DNA of 6,578 nucleotides from positions 1-6,578 of the forward strand of contig JAKPRU010000484.1 in the NCBI GenBank assembly GCA_029557025.1. The letters are read 5' to 3'. Shown piece after piece: positions 1 through 6,540 of the stretch (its first letter is position 1; the number at the start of each line of letters is the position of its first letter). The notes below the pieces were generated by a model, which did no database searches, was not told the DNA's origin, and was given only the letters and a program-made list of their open reading frames with translations. Both the position numbers and the translations under genes were made by a program. The DNA is from Candidatus Omnitrophota bacterium (GTDB lineage: Bacteria; Hinthialibacterota; Hinthialibacteria; Hinthialibacterales; JAKPRU01).

Positions 1-429
1 CGTATGTATCGGCCCCGCGTGGTTTTTGTAACTCCCGATTTCGACCGCCACCCTGACCATGAAGCCGCCAACAAACTGGTCAAAGCCGCTTTCTTTCTTG
101 CCCGTCTGCCCAAATACCATGGCGATGAACACGCGCACTCCGTGAACGCCTGGTACAACTATTTTATTCACGATATGCACCGGGTCAGCTTCGTTGTGGA
201 TATCACCTCGGTCTGGCCGCAGAAGGTGGACGTTCTCAAAGCGTATCGAAGTCAATTCGTCGAAGGCGAGGTTCCCGATGGATACCGGTATCTCGGCACA
301 TCGGATTATCTCCGGCAATTGGAGGCTTACAGCCAGTTCCTTGGAGCGAAAATCGGTGTGGAACGCGGGGAGGGGTTCTATGCCCCCGCTCCTTTGAAAG
401 TCCGCAATGTTCTTGACGTTATCCCGTGA
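1..429 (+). CDS. bshB1: BshB1-like N-acetylglucosaminyl-malate deacetylase (PIG-L/LmbE family), 3' part only
   Basis: Probably the C-terminal part (about 142 codons) of a zinc-dependent PIG-L/LmbE deacetylase. BshB1 removes the acetyl group from GlcNAc-malate in bacillithiol synthesis, in the cytoplasm. Seen: the second metal/catalytic motif, R-H-P-D-H-E-A-A, lies about 15-22 residues in (nt 46-69). It is followed by a Y-N-Y-F-I segment, a V-D-I-T-S segment and a Y-R-S-Q-F segment. The C-terminal stretch, with G-x-x-I-G-V then G-E-G-F and L-K-V-R-N, is typical of BshB1 rather than of distant LmbE proteins. The reading frame is open to base 1, so the first in-frame ATG at nt 4 is internal. The N-terminal A-H-P-D-D zinc motif must lie left of the window. 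The stop is TGA at 427-429, and a 141-bp gap separates it from the next gene. The alternative is another deacetylase of the family acting on a different GlcNAc conjugate. The family is very likely; BshB1 is likely. Confidence 0.85.
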   Translation, partial: RMYRPRVVFVTPDFDRHPDHEAANKLVKAAFFLARLPKYHGDEHAHSVNAWYNYFIHDMHRVSFVVDITSVWPQKVDVLKAYRSQFVEGEVPDGYRYLGTSDYLRQLEAYSQFLGAKIGVERGEGFYAPAPLKVRNVLDVIP

Positions 430-570
430 TCTCCTCCGGTCGGTTCCGGCAAGCTCCGCTATTCCCAACATTGCGCGAAATCCAAATCTTGTTAGATTGA
501 AATAAAATCCTGAATTCCAAAGAGCGATAGGCGACGGCGACTGGGAAAGAGTTATCCCTTCGGAGAAATT

Positions 571-1854
571 ATGCGGCTTGTTCTCGTTTCGTTGTTGATT
601 GTGATCCTCCTGGCTGTGGCCGGATACCTGTTTGTGAGATTCCCGGAGATGTTTCTGTGGGTGCAGCGCCGGACTCTTCCACCGCTGACCACCCAAGGTG
701 AGCCGGCCCCACAGCCATCACCGTGCGCGACATCCAAAACCGAACACAGGACCTTTGAAATCCGTCTCTCCTGCCCGGATGCGCTACCAACGGAAGATGT
801 TGTCCTGGTGTTCGATCCGGACCGAACCTGGAGTATCCGAATCGACAGCGCTGTGCCGAGCGCGCCGGATGGGTACTTCCCCACTCCGCAATCGGTCAAA
901 GGAATCTGGAAAGAACAAAGCGGAAAACTCGACCCGGTGAATGACCGCTCTGCCGATTGGATACCGCCGAATCAGGAAGGCCTGTGCACGGTGGAGTTTG
1001 AGCAGACCGTTCTTTACACGCCCCTGAAATCCGAGTCCCTGCTCAATCGTCGGCTGCCGAACCTGCTCTTCCGGGGAAAGGGAACCATCCGTTTTCTTGT
1101 GCCGCTGCATGTCGCGGAAATCGTGGACGGCAAGGTGAACGGATTTAACGTCGGCAAATATCCGAACCTCTATAAAAGCCGGTCGACGACTATCTCCGCC
1201 GAACGGATACGCGCTCATGCGAAGACCTATCTGCCCCCGACATTGTGGTACAGGGTGGATGAAACCACGAAGGATCTTGTCATCGCCTGGAATTACCGAC
1301 TCGGAGAATTCGACCTGGACCAGCGATACCGACCTTCACCGTATCCCCACTATATCGCCCTGGACCCGAACATCCTGCGGAAACTGAACGACCTGAAAAC
1401 CCGCATGAATGCAGATGGGTTTTCGTTCGACAAGTTCGACATTCTCTACGGTTTTCGTTCGCCCGGATACAATCGGTCGGAACATGTGAAAGATGGCGAG
1501 ACTTCGCTCAAGAGCGCATTCTCGCTGCACATTTACGGGAAAGCGGCGGATATTCTGATCGATCTCAACCGGGACCTGGTGATGGATGATTTGAACGGGG
1601 ATGGGAAAGCGGACATCCAGGATGCGCGTGTCATTCTTCGGTATGTGGATGAGCTGGATCACCGGTATCTCCTGGACGGCAGCCCGCTTGTGGGCGGAGC
1701 AGGCGTATATCCGCATCATGATTTCTGGGAACGAGGCGATGTGGCCCAGTCGCCGTACATCCATGTTGATGTGCGCGGATTTGCCAATGAGCAGGGGAAC
1801 CCGATTCGCTGGATCGGCAAGAACACCCTGGCCCGACATCAGCAGTCCGAGTAA
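571..1854 (+). CDS. Membrane-anchored M15/DUF882-type (YcbK-like) zinc peptidase with calcium-loop insert
   Basis: A 427-residue protein whose C-terminal third looks like the peptidase M15/DUF882 family, which are D-Ala-D-Ala carboxypeptidase-like zinc enzymes acting on peptidoglycan cross-bridges or related peptides outside the cytoplasm. Seen: a hydrophobic signal-anchor at residues 3-22; a P/T-rich linker at about 36-55; and an unrecognised region at about 60-240 with few cysteines (52, 68, 139). The catalytic domain covers about 265-416. It has Y-G-F-R-S-P-G-Y-N (293-301), S-L-H-I-Y-G-K-A-A-D with zinc ligands H320 and D327, G-G-A-G-V-Y-P (375-381) and Y-I-H-V-D (396-400) with third ligand H398. 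A D-x-N-x-D-G loop (340-351) sits between the two metal motifs. YcbK itself is much shorter, about 180 residues. The start is supported by GGAG at 562-565, five bases before the ATG. The exact substrate is not deducible. Confidence 0.85.
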   Translation: MRLVLVSLLIVILLAVAGYLFVRFPEMFLWVQRRTLPPLTTQGEPAPQPSPCATSKTEHRTFEIRLSCPDALPTEDVVLVFDPDRTWSIRIDSAVPSAPDGYFPTPQSVKGIWKEQSGKLDPVNDRSADWIPPNQEGLCTVEFEQTVLYTPLKSESLLNRRLPNLLFRGKGTIRFLVPLHVAEIVDGKVNGFNVGKYPNLYKSRSTTISAERIRAHAKTYLPPTLWYRVDETTKDLVIAWNYRLGEFDLDQRYRPSPYPHYIALDPNILRKLNDLKTRMNADGFSFDKFDILYGFRSPGYNRSEHVKDGETSLKSAFSLHIYGKAADILIDLNRDLVMDDLNGDGKADIQDARVILRYVDELDHRYLLDGSPLVGGAGVYPHHDFWERGDVAQSPYIHVDVRGFANEQGNPIRWIGKNTLARHQQSE

Positions 1855-1863
1855 TGCTATCCG

Positions 1864-4305
1864 CTATGGTGACACGGTCAGTGTGATCGTGGGAATGCGT
1901 GATTTCCCTTCTCTTGTCAGCAAATCGCAATACCAGTGATTGTCCAAAAGCCCCAATTCCAGAATGTATGCGCCCGGTGCGGCGTCCTCGGGGATAATAA
2001 TGGTCTGCTTCTCAACAATTTTCTTGCCGACGGGCAACCGGCGGAGATCCGTTTTTCCCTCCAACAGGTCATGATCGAACTGGAGGCGCCGGTCTCCGCA
2101 GACCAGGTTGACCGCGACCCGGAGCGGGTCGGCAGGTGGATTGAGACACCTCCAATCATAAGTCAGTTCAACTTTCCCGCCCGGTTTCACTGTCGTTCGA
2201 GAGGCCCGCACCTGTTCCAGTACCAGGCACTCGGTTCCCCGCTCGATCCATCCGGCGATGACATTCGCACCGAGTTTCGGGAGATCAGAGACAATTTCAA
2301 AGGATCCGACTTCCTGGAAAAACCGTCCATCACCTCGTTTCAGCAGGTCCCCGCTGTCGCTTCGGGCTCCCGCCAACACCACATACCGGCCCGTGGGAGC
2401 ATCGGCAGGTACGGTGACTGTCTGGCTCCAGGGCATGAGACGGCCACGCTCCAATTTGTTCGCCGGATACAGGCCATTCCACCATTTGTGATCGGAATGC
2501 CAGGAGAAATTCGGCCCCTCGATCCGCAAAACAACGGAAACATCTTGTGTGGGAGGTTCCAGGCATCGCCACATAAACCGGATTTGCAGCACCTCCCCGG
2601 CAAGAACCTCCGATCGGCTCAATTCCATCTTTCGGATGCGCAGAACCCTCCGCTCCCTCTCGAGCCAGGCATCTTCTATCAGGTCCTTCCCATCCACGAT
2701 TTTCCAGTCGTTGCCGGAACGAGATGGAACCGTGGCAATGGCTGGAACAAGACCTGTCTCGCTCGCATACGCCAGAACAACCGAATCGTCGGGCGCATCC
2801 AGATCGGGGTCCAGGGAAAGAAATCGGTTGAACCGGGTTACATACAGCCAGTTATCCTCCGGTTTGTAACCCAGCGCCGCTCGGTCTTCATAGAACTGCT
2901 TTGGGGGATAGTTCCCGAAAAAGAGATAGAAAATGTACGGTTGATTGATGGTTCTTGTCAGTACGGTCAGAGACCGACGAGATTCGCATTTCCGGAGCTT
3001 CCCGATGGCCTGCTCCATTCCATCATAATAAAAGCCATAAGTTGCTCTGGGGATCTCTCGGATGTAGGCCACGGCCTGATTTGGAAACCACAGAAGTGTG
3101 CCAAGGCCGCAAAGAATCGCAAGAGAAATTCCGGCCATCCGAAGCATTCCCTGTTTCTGTTGAATCCAACCTTTCAAAACAAGAAATCCCAGACCCGTAA
3201 GCAGCGCATAAATCGGAACGGCGGTAACGCAGCGATGAGCATGTGGCCCGCCGCTTGTAAGGCAATCCGGCAGAGGGTAAACCAGGAGCCACAAAAGAAG
3301 AATCTGCGCCTCTATAGAACGCCGGAACACAACGCACGACCAAATCCCAAGCAGAATCAGCGGAAAAAAAGAGGGTAATAATAGTCCTCCTCCCATGTAG
3401 AGAAATGGATTCGGGTCGCCTTCAAGAAACAGGTGCCTGGGCGAGAAATGAGGAAGGTAATTCAATACAGCCTCCGACAAAGTCGCCAAGCTGAACAAAG
3501 AAGCCGCCTGATCCCCGATCGCGACAACGTTCATCCGCGCAGTCATGTTCTCATAGCGAAAGGTGTACGCAAAAATCAGCGGCAGACTCGTTAAAAAAAA
3601 CATCAAAATCCCTGCAACCAGTGAAGATCGTTTTTCCCGCCAGAATTGCATCAACGATCCGCGATGGATCGCAGCGAATCCTGTCAGCATCAATGGAACG
3701 AACAGCCGGGCAACAGTGTAAGTATAAAAAGTGAGGCCCCAGAGAACACAACCGCAGATCAACAGGATATCGCTCCTCCAGGGTCTTTTGTCTTCCGGGC
3801 ATTCGGAAAAAGCGCAAAGGACAAGATAAGTCCCCAGGCCGAAAGTCAGCGGGAGAAGCATGTCGCGGACCGCGACACGGGATAAATGAATTTGCCAGGG
3901 TGTGACCGAGGCGGCTACCGCGGCAGCCAATGCCCCTGTTTTTCCGTATAACCGGCGAGCCAAAAGATAGGCGATCAGAACCACACCCGTTCCCATCACG
4001 GCAGAGACCACCCGCACACTCCAAACCGACAGGCCGAACAGCCAGATGGACGGCACAATCAGATACCGATGCAATCCTTCCTCGTAATCGCCGAACGAAT
4101 TGAAAAACAGCGGCAGAAACTCACCGTGACGATTCTGGCCGGATTGAGCAAGACACAGCGCGTCGTACCCCGTTGCCGCTTCATCCTGAAAAAACCCCGG
4201 TGGGGCCTGTTCCAGAGCCGCGACCCGGAGGAACAGCGAAAGTAAGAGCGCCAGGGCCAGTGTCCAGCCGTGAGCCGTGTTCCTTAGAACAGAATGGGAA
4301 ATCAT
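1864..4305 (-). CDS. GT39/PMT-type (ArnT-like) membrane glycosyltransferase with two C-terminal beta-sandwich-like domains
   Basis: A GT-C fold glycosyltransferase of 813 residues, expected to transfer a sugar from a polyprenyl-phosphate donor to a lipid, glycan or protein on the outer face of the inner membrane. Seen: TM1 at about residues 14-32, then a loop with F-F-Q-D-E (38-42), the acidic pair used for catalysis in this family; S-R-V-A-V-R-D (142-148); H-R-C-V-T-A-V-P (357-364), like the late conserved loop; and about 11-12 hydrophobic segments up to residue 406. The remaining 400 residues are soluble. They end in two related domains (about 550-672 and 689-811) that share W-R-C-L-x-P-P and a P-x-D-A-(A)-P-x-G-x-Y turn. 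Start choice: ATG at 4305 puts TM1 near the N terminus, as is usual, and leaves 46 bp after pgsA. An upstream in-frame TTG at 4386 would add 27 residues and overlap pgsA, but it has no Shine-Dalgarno. The ATG has only a weak one. Acceptor unknown. Confidence 0.85.
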   Translation of the reverse strand: MISHSVLRNTAHGWTLALALLLSLFLRVAALEQAPPGFFQDEAATGYDALCLAQSGQNRHGEFLPLFFNSFGDYEEGLHRYLIVPSIWLFGLSVWSVRVVSAVMGTGVVLIAYLLARRLYGKTGALAAAVAASVTPWQIHLSRVAVRDMLLPLTFGLGTYLVLCAFSECPEDKRPWRSDILLICGCVLWGLTFYTYTVARLFVPLMLTGFAAIHRGSLMQFWREKRSSLVAGILMFFLTSLPLIFAYTFRYENMTARMNVVAIGDQAASLFSLATLSEAVLNYLPHFSPRHLFLEGDPNPFLYMGGGLLLPSFFPLILLGIWSCVVFRRSIEAQILLLWLLVYPLPDCLTSGGPHAHRCVTAVPIYALLTGLGFLVLKGWIQQKQGMLRMAGISLAILCGLGTLLWFPNQAVAYIREIPRATYGFYYDGMEQAIGKLRKCESRRSLTVLTRTINQPYIFYLFFGNYPPKQFYEDRAALGYKPEDNWLYVTRFNRFLSLDPDLDAPDDSVVLAYASETGLVPAIATVPSRSGNDWKIVDGKDLIEDAWLERERRVLRIRKMELSRSEVLAGEVLQIRFMWRCLEPPTQDVSVVLRIEGPNFSWHSDHKWWNGLYPANKLERGRLMPWSQTVTVPADAPTGRYVVLAGARSDSGDLLKRGDGRFFQEVGSFEIVSDLPKLGANVIAGWIERGTECLVLEQVRASRTTVKPGGKVELTYDWRCLNPPADPLRVAVNLVCGDRRLQFDHDLLEGKTDLRRLPVGKKIVEKQTIIIPEDAAPGAYILELGLLDNHWYCDLLTREGKSRIPTITLTVSP

Positions 4306-4351
4306 CTCGGACTCACACGGTAACGCCTGATCGGGACAAATGAAGATCGTG

Positions 4352-4933
4352 TCAGGAATCGGATGCCTTTCCGTTTTGACTGACAATCATGGAAAAACCG
4401 TAGAGATAATCTATTGCCGACCACAGGGTGATTACAGTAATCACAGCCATCGCCCAATAGGCAACCTGGTGAATATCCCAGCTGACCCAGCCATGTTCCC
4501 GACACGCAATCAGGAAAGTGATCATCACGGTGCCGAATCCCTGTACCACGGCTTTAACTTTCCCCGATGCCCGCGCGGACATAATTACGGCATACGTGGC
4601 CGCGCCGACACGCAAATACGACACCAGGGCGTCCCGGTAAAACACCAATGCCACCATCCAAACCGGTACATATTCCTCGGCGAGCAGACACAGGAAAACC
4701 GAGAACCGCGAGATGCTGTCGGCAAAGGGGTCCAGCAATTTACCCACATCGGAGACCTCCTTGCGGCTTCGCGCAATATAGCCGTCAACCATGTCGGTGA
4801 TCTCAAACAAGCAGGCAATCAGAAATGCCGCCGTCTTACCCGCTGGCCCTCCCCACAGAAAGCAGACAATGAAAACGGGGCTGAGGATGATCCGGCTGCC
4901 CGTGACTCCGTTTGCAAATGTCCAAATGTTCAT
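4352..4933 (-). CDS. pgsA: CDP-diacylglycerol-glycerol-3-phosphate 3-phosphatidyltransferase (PgsA)
   Basis: An inner-membrane CDP-alcohol phosphatidyltransferase that joins glycerol-3-phosphate to CDP-diacylglycerol, releasing CMP, as the committed step to phosphatidylglycerol and cardiolipin. Seen: the complete family signature D-x2-D-G-x2-A-R-x8-G-x3-D-x3-D at residues 47-72 (D47, D50, G51, A54, R55, G64, D68, D72). It is followed by R-D-A-L-V-S-Y-L-R at 99-107 and an S-G-K-V-K-A-V-V-Q segment at about 123-131, matching the PgsA-type R-E/D and G-K-x-K-(T)-x-x-Q regions. There are several hydrophobic helices, and the 193-residue length is normal for PgsA. Tandem ATGs occur at 4936 and 4933. 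The downstream one (M-N-I-W) is chosen because the purine-rich AAGAAGG lies 7 bases before it, against 4 for the other. The open frame continues 44 codons upstream without a family match. The glycosyltransferase gene follows on the same strand, so the two are probably one transcript. A related phosphatidyltransferase is the only real alternative. Confidence 0.93.
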   Translation of the reverse strand: MNIWTFANGVTGSRIILSPVFIVCFLWGGPAGKTAAFLIACLFEITDMVDGYIARSRKEVSDVGKLLDPFADSISRFSVFLCLLAEEYVPVWMVALVFYRDALVSYLRVGAATYAVIMSARASGKVKAVVQGFGTVMITFLIACREHGWVSWDIHQVAYWAMAVITVITLWSAIDYLYGFSMIVSQNGKASDS

Positions 4934-4940
4934 CATGGAA

Positions 4941-4947
4941 CCTTCTT
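4941..4947 (-). promoter_or_regulatory. Ribosome binding site of pgsA
   Basis: On the minus strand this reads AAGAAGG. It is followed by TTCC and then two ATGs in tandem (4936-4934 and 4933-4931). The spacing is 4 bases to the first ATG and 7 to the second, so the second is favoured. It also rules against a start further upstream in the same open frame. Confidence 0.6.
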
Positions 4948-5194
4948 GAGTGCAGGAATACGGTATCACCTTCCGGCAAACTCTTCCACGAAAAGGCCAG
5001 CCTGATCCGGAAATCTCGATGAAGCATCCTTCGAGAAACGCTGCGAACCATTCATTCCCCGACACAATTCAGTGTAAACTCAGGCACAAAATCGGTATTC
5101 AATCTCTAAAACAGGAAGAATTCCTCCGCAAGAACCACAGGTTTTTCAATTATAGCCTTTCCAATGTCAAGGGGCGAATGCCCCCGGCGGGTTT

Positions 5195-5198
5195 GGAG
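5195..5198 (+). promoter_or_regulatory. Ribosome binding site of the metallophosphoesterase gene
   Basis: GGAG lies six bases before the ATG at 5205. It fixes the start at M-T-R-Y-A-V-I-S-D, where the conserved phosphoesterase fold begins, and argues against an 85-codon in-frame upstream extension. Confidence 0.7.
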
Positions 5199-5204
5199 CG
5201 CAAT

Positions 5205-5939
5205 ATGACCAGATACGCGGTCATATCGGACATTCACAGCAACCAGGAAGCCTTCGATGCCGTGCTGGCAGACATGGGAGACCAGGGATTCGACCGCCTC
5301 CTATGCTGCGGAGACTTGGTCGGGTATGGTCCCAATCCAACCTATTGCATCGAGCGATTCCGGGAAGTGCAGGAAAAATATGGTCAGGTCCCCTGCATTC
5401 TGGGAAACCACGACCATGCTGTGGTGACCGGTATCCTTATCGGATTTAATCCCGAAGCCGCAGTTGCAGCAAAATGGACTCGTGAACAAATCACCCAGAC
5501 AAATTTCCGATGGCTATCCCGATTTGTTTGGAGATGGACCGAGGATAACCTCTTTCTAACCCATTCCTCACCGGAGAACCCGGAAGAATGGGAGTATTTA
5601 TACGCACCAAGCCGGATCTCCACCCAATTCAACTATTTCGAGCAGGAAATCTGCTTTGTGGGGCATACCCATCAGCCGTACGTTTTTGCCCAGGGAACCG
5701 ACCGGCTCCTCACTGTAGATGAGTTTCATATCCCCGATGGAGTTCGCTGTATCGTCAATTGTGGCAGTGTGGGCCAGCCGCGTGATGGCGATCCCCGTGC
5801 CTCCTATTGCCTGTACGACAGTAATAAACGTCTTCTGCAATTCCGTCGGGTTAAGTACGATTTTAACCTGACTCTCACAAGAATCATCAATTCGGGTCTG
5901 CCTGAAATCCTGGGTAGACGGCTCGAGTACGGATACTGA
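5205..5939 (+). CDS. Calcineurin-like metallophosphoesterase (YfcE/MJ0936-type)
   Basis: A 244-residue cytosolic binuclear metal phosphoesterase. Relatives include YfcE-type phosphodiesterases, and their natural substrates are mostly unknown. Seen: all signature blocks in order, namely S-D-I-H-S-N at 8-13 (metal ligands D9, H11), C-G-D-L-V-G-Y-G-P at 35-43 (D37), G-N-H-D-H at 67-71 (N68, H69), L-T-H-S-S at 118-122 (H120) and V-G-H-T-H-Q-P at 152-158 (H154, H156). These are followed by the N-C-G-S-V-G-Q-P-R-D-G-D block at 185-196. The V-G-Y-G-P, G-S-V-G-Q-P-R and D-P-R-A-S-Y blocks are typical of the Metallophos_2 group. No signal peptide or membrane segment is visible. The start is set by a good ribosome binding site and by the beta strand that opens the fold. 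It is transcribed alone: it diverges from pgsA and converges on nuoI with a 48-bp gap. The function inside the cell cannot be named. Confidence 0.9.
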   Translation: MTRYAVISDIHSNQEAFDAVLADMGDQGFDRLLCCGDLVGYGPNPTYCIERFREVQEKYGQVPCILGNHDHAVVTGILIGFNPEAAVAAKWTREQITQTNFRWLSRFVWRWTEDNLFLTHSSPENPEEWEYLYAPSRISTQFNYFEQEICFVGHTHQPYVFAQGTDRLLTVDEFHIPDGVRCIVNCGSVGQPRDGDPRASYCLYDSNKRLLQFRRVKYDFNLTLTRIINSGLPEILGRRLEYGY

Positions 5940-5987
5940 GTTAATCAACAGGACACACTCACAGGTGGGGAATCCGCTTCGTTTCCC

Positions 5988-6503
5988 TTACGTGCGATGC
6001 CACTCTCTTATGGCGCGTTCGAATAGTTCCGACTTGGAGGGCCAGGACAAGCCCGGGCGGAATCGGTCTTTTTGCTCCAGCGGAACAAGCAAGCGATCCT
6101 TGCAGTAAATGAAAACGTTCCGATCTGTGTTGGCGATTTCCCATTCCTCGCCGAGGACTATCGCATCCTCCGGGCAGGCCTCCTCGCAGAAACCGCAGAA
6201 GATACAGCGGATTATATCGATCTGGTAATGCCGCGCGTGACGTTCTCCATGAGAAACAGGGTGTTCCGGGTCATTCTCGGCGGCCTCCAGGTAAATGGCG
6301 CCGGTCGGACAGGCCACGCTGCACAGGCCACAACCGACACAACGCTCCAGCCCGTCCGGGTGACGCTGTAGACGGTGCACACCCCGGAATCGGGGCGATT
6401 GCGGTCGCTTTTCGTCGGGATAATCAAACGTGGTAGGCTTGCGGAACAGATGCTTAAATGTCAGCCCCATTCCTTTGGCGACTTCGATGATGGCCTTCAA
6501 CAT
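5988..6503 (-). CDS. nuoI: NADH-quinone oxidoreductase subunit I (NuoI), 2x[4Fe-4S]
   Basis: The complex I subunit that carries clusters N6a and N6b. It sits where the peripheral arm meets the membrane and passes electrons towards the quinone site. Seen: two C-x2-C-x2-C-x3-C-P motifs at C55/C58/C61/C65 and C100/C103/C106/C110. Between them is the segment H-P-V-S-H-G-E-R-H (81-89), then Y-Q-I-D-I-I-R-C, both typical of NuoI. The N-terminal part has the usual amphipathic helix, Y-P-D-E-K, then R-F-R-G-V-H-R-L. A further cysteine at 134 is outside the cluster motifs. The 171-residue length is normal. GGGGGTGAG lies just upstream of the ATG. Upstream genes of the complex I cluster should lie beyond the right edge. 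On the downstream side no nuoJ follows; instead a metallophosphoesterase gene converges. The [4Fe-4S] motifs and spacing make a generic ferredoxin unlikely. Confidence 0.96.
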   Translation of the reverse strand: MLKAIIEVAKGMGLTFKHLFRKPTTFDYPDEKRPQSPRFRGVHRLQRHPDGLERCVGCGLCSVACPTGAIYLEAAENDPEHPVSHGERHARHYQIDIIRCIFCGFCEEACPEDAIVLGEEWEIANTDRNVFIYCKDRLLVPLEQKDRFRPGLSWPSKSELFERAIREWHRT

Positions 6504-6540
6504 CTCTCACCCCCGGATCGGAGATTGCCGGACCATCTTA

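Larger units (their letters stand above)
4937..5204. other. Divergent intergenic region between pgsA and the metallophosphoesterase
   Basis: This 268-bp spacer separates two genes that point away from each other, so promoters for both should lie here. Seen: a small inverted repeat, AGGAA-gaa-TTCCT, at 5113-5125. On the minus strand a perfect TATAAT (5154-5149) and a perfect TTGACA (5170-5165) are only 10 bases apart, too close for a normal sigma-70 promoter. No convincing -35/-10 pair was found in the + direction. Open frames crossing the region are upstream extensions of the flanking genes and carry no recognisable protein motif. No RNA gene or riboswitch fold was recognised. Confidence 0.6.

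Noticed and set aside
436..449. CCGG-N6-CCGG after the deacetylase gene as a terminator.
   Set aside because: A four-pair stem without a following T-run; easily chance.
471..508. Promoter before the peptidase gene (TTGCGC, TTGTTA and TAAAAT elements).
   Set aside because: No -35/-10 combination has 16-18 bp spacing; the AT-rich patch alone is not enough.
1561..1623. Reading the calcium loop as a cellulosome dockerin module.
   Set aside because: A dockerin needs two full F-hand repeats of about 22 residues as a separate domain. Here one good loop and one partial loop are embedded in the peptidase domain.
1936..3378. Long open frame (480 codons) on the + strand, antisense to the glycosyltransferase.
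   Set aside because: It shows no domain, no hydrophobic pattern and no ribosome binding site. The opposite strand has clear GT39 motifs and membrane segments, so this is a shadow frame.
4306..4386. TTG start giving 27 extra residues for the glycosyltransferase.
   Set aside because: There is no Shine-Dalgarno before it, the start codon is rare and it overlaps pgsA. The ATG at 4305 gives the usual short N terminus before TM1.
4340..5005. Open frame (221 codons) on the + strand, antisense to pgsA.
   Set aside because: The minus strand carries the full CDP-alcohol phosphatidyltransferase signature; the antisense frame has no recognisable feature.
5113..5125. AGGAA-gaa-TTCCT as an operator site.
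   Set aside because: A single short palindrome with no second copy and no regulator gene in the window.
4950..5204. In-frame 85-codon N-terminal extension of the metallophosphoesterase.
   Set aside because: The family starts at the beta strand just after the ATG at 5205, which has a good GGAG at the right distance. The extension has no domain character.
5968..5987. Possible terminator hairpin between the metallophosphoesterase and nuoI (GGGAA, 10-base loop, TTCCC).
   Set aside because: Only five base pairs with a large loop and no T-run on either strand.
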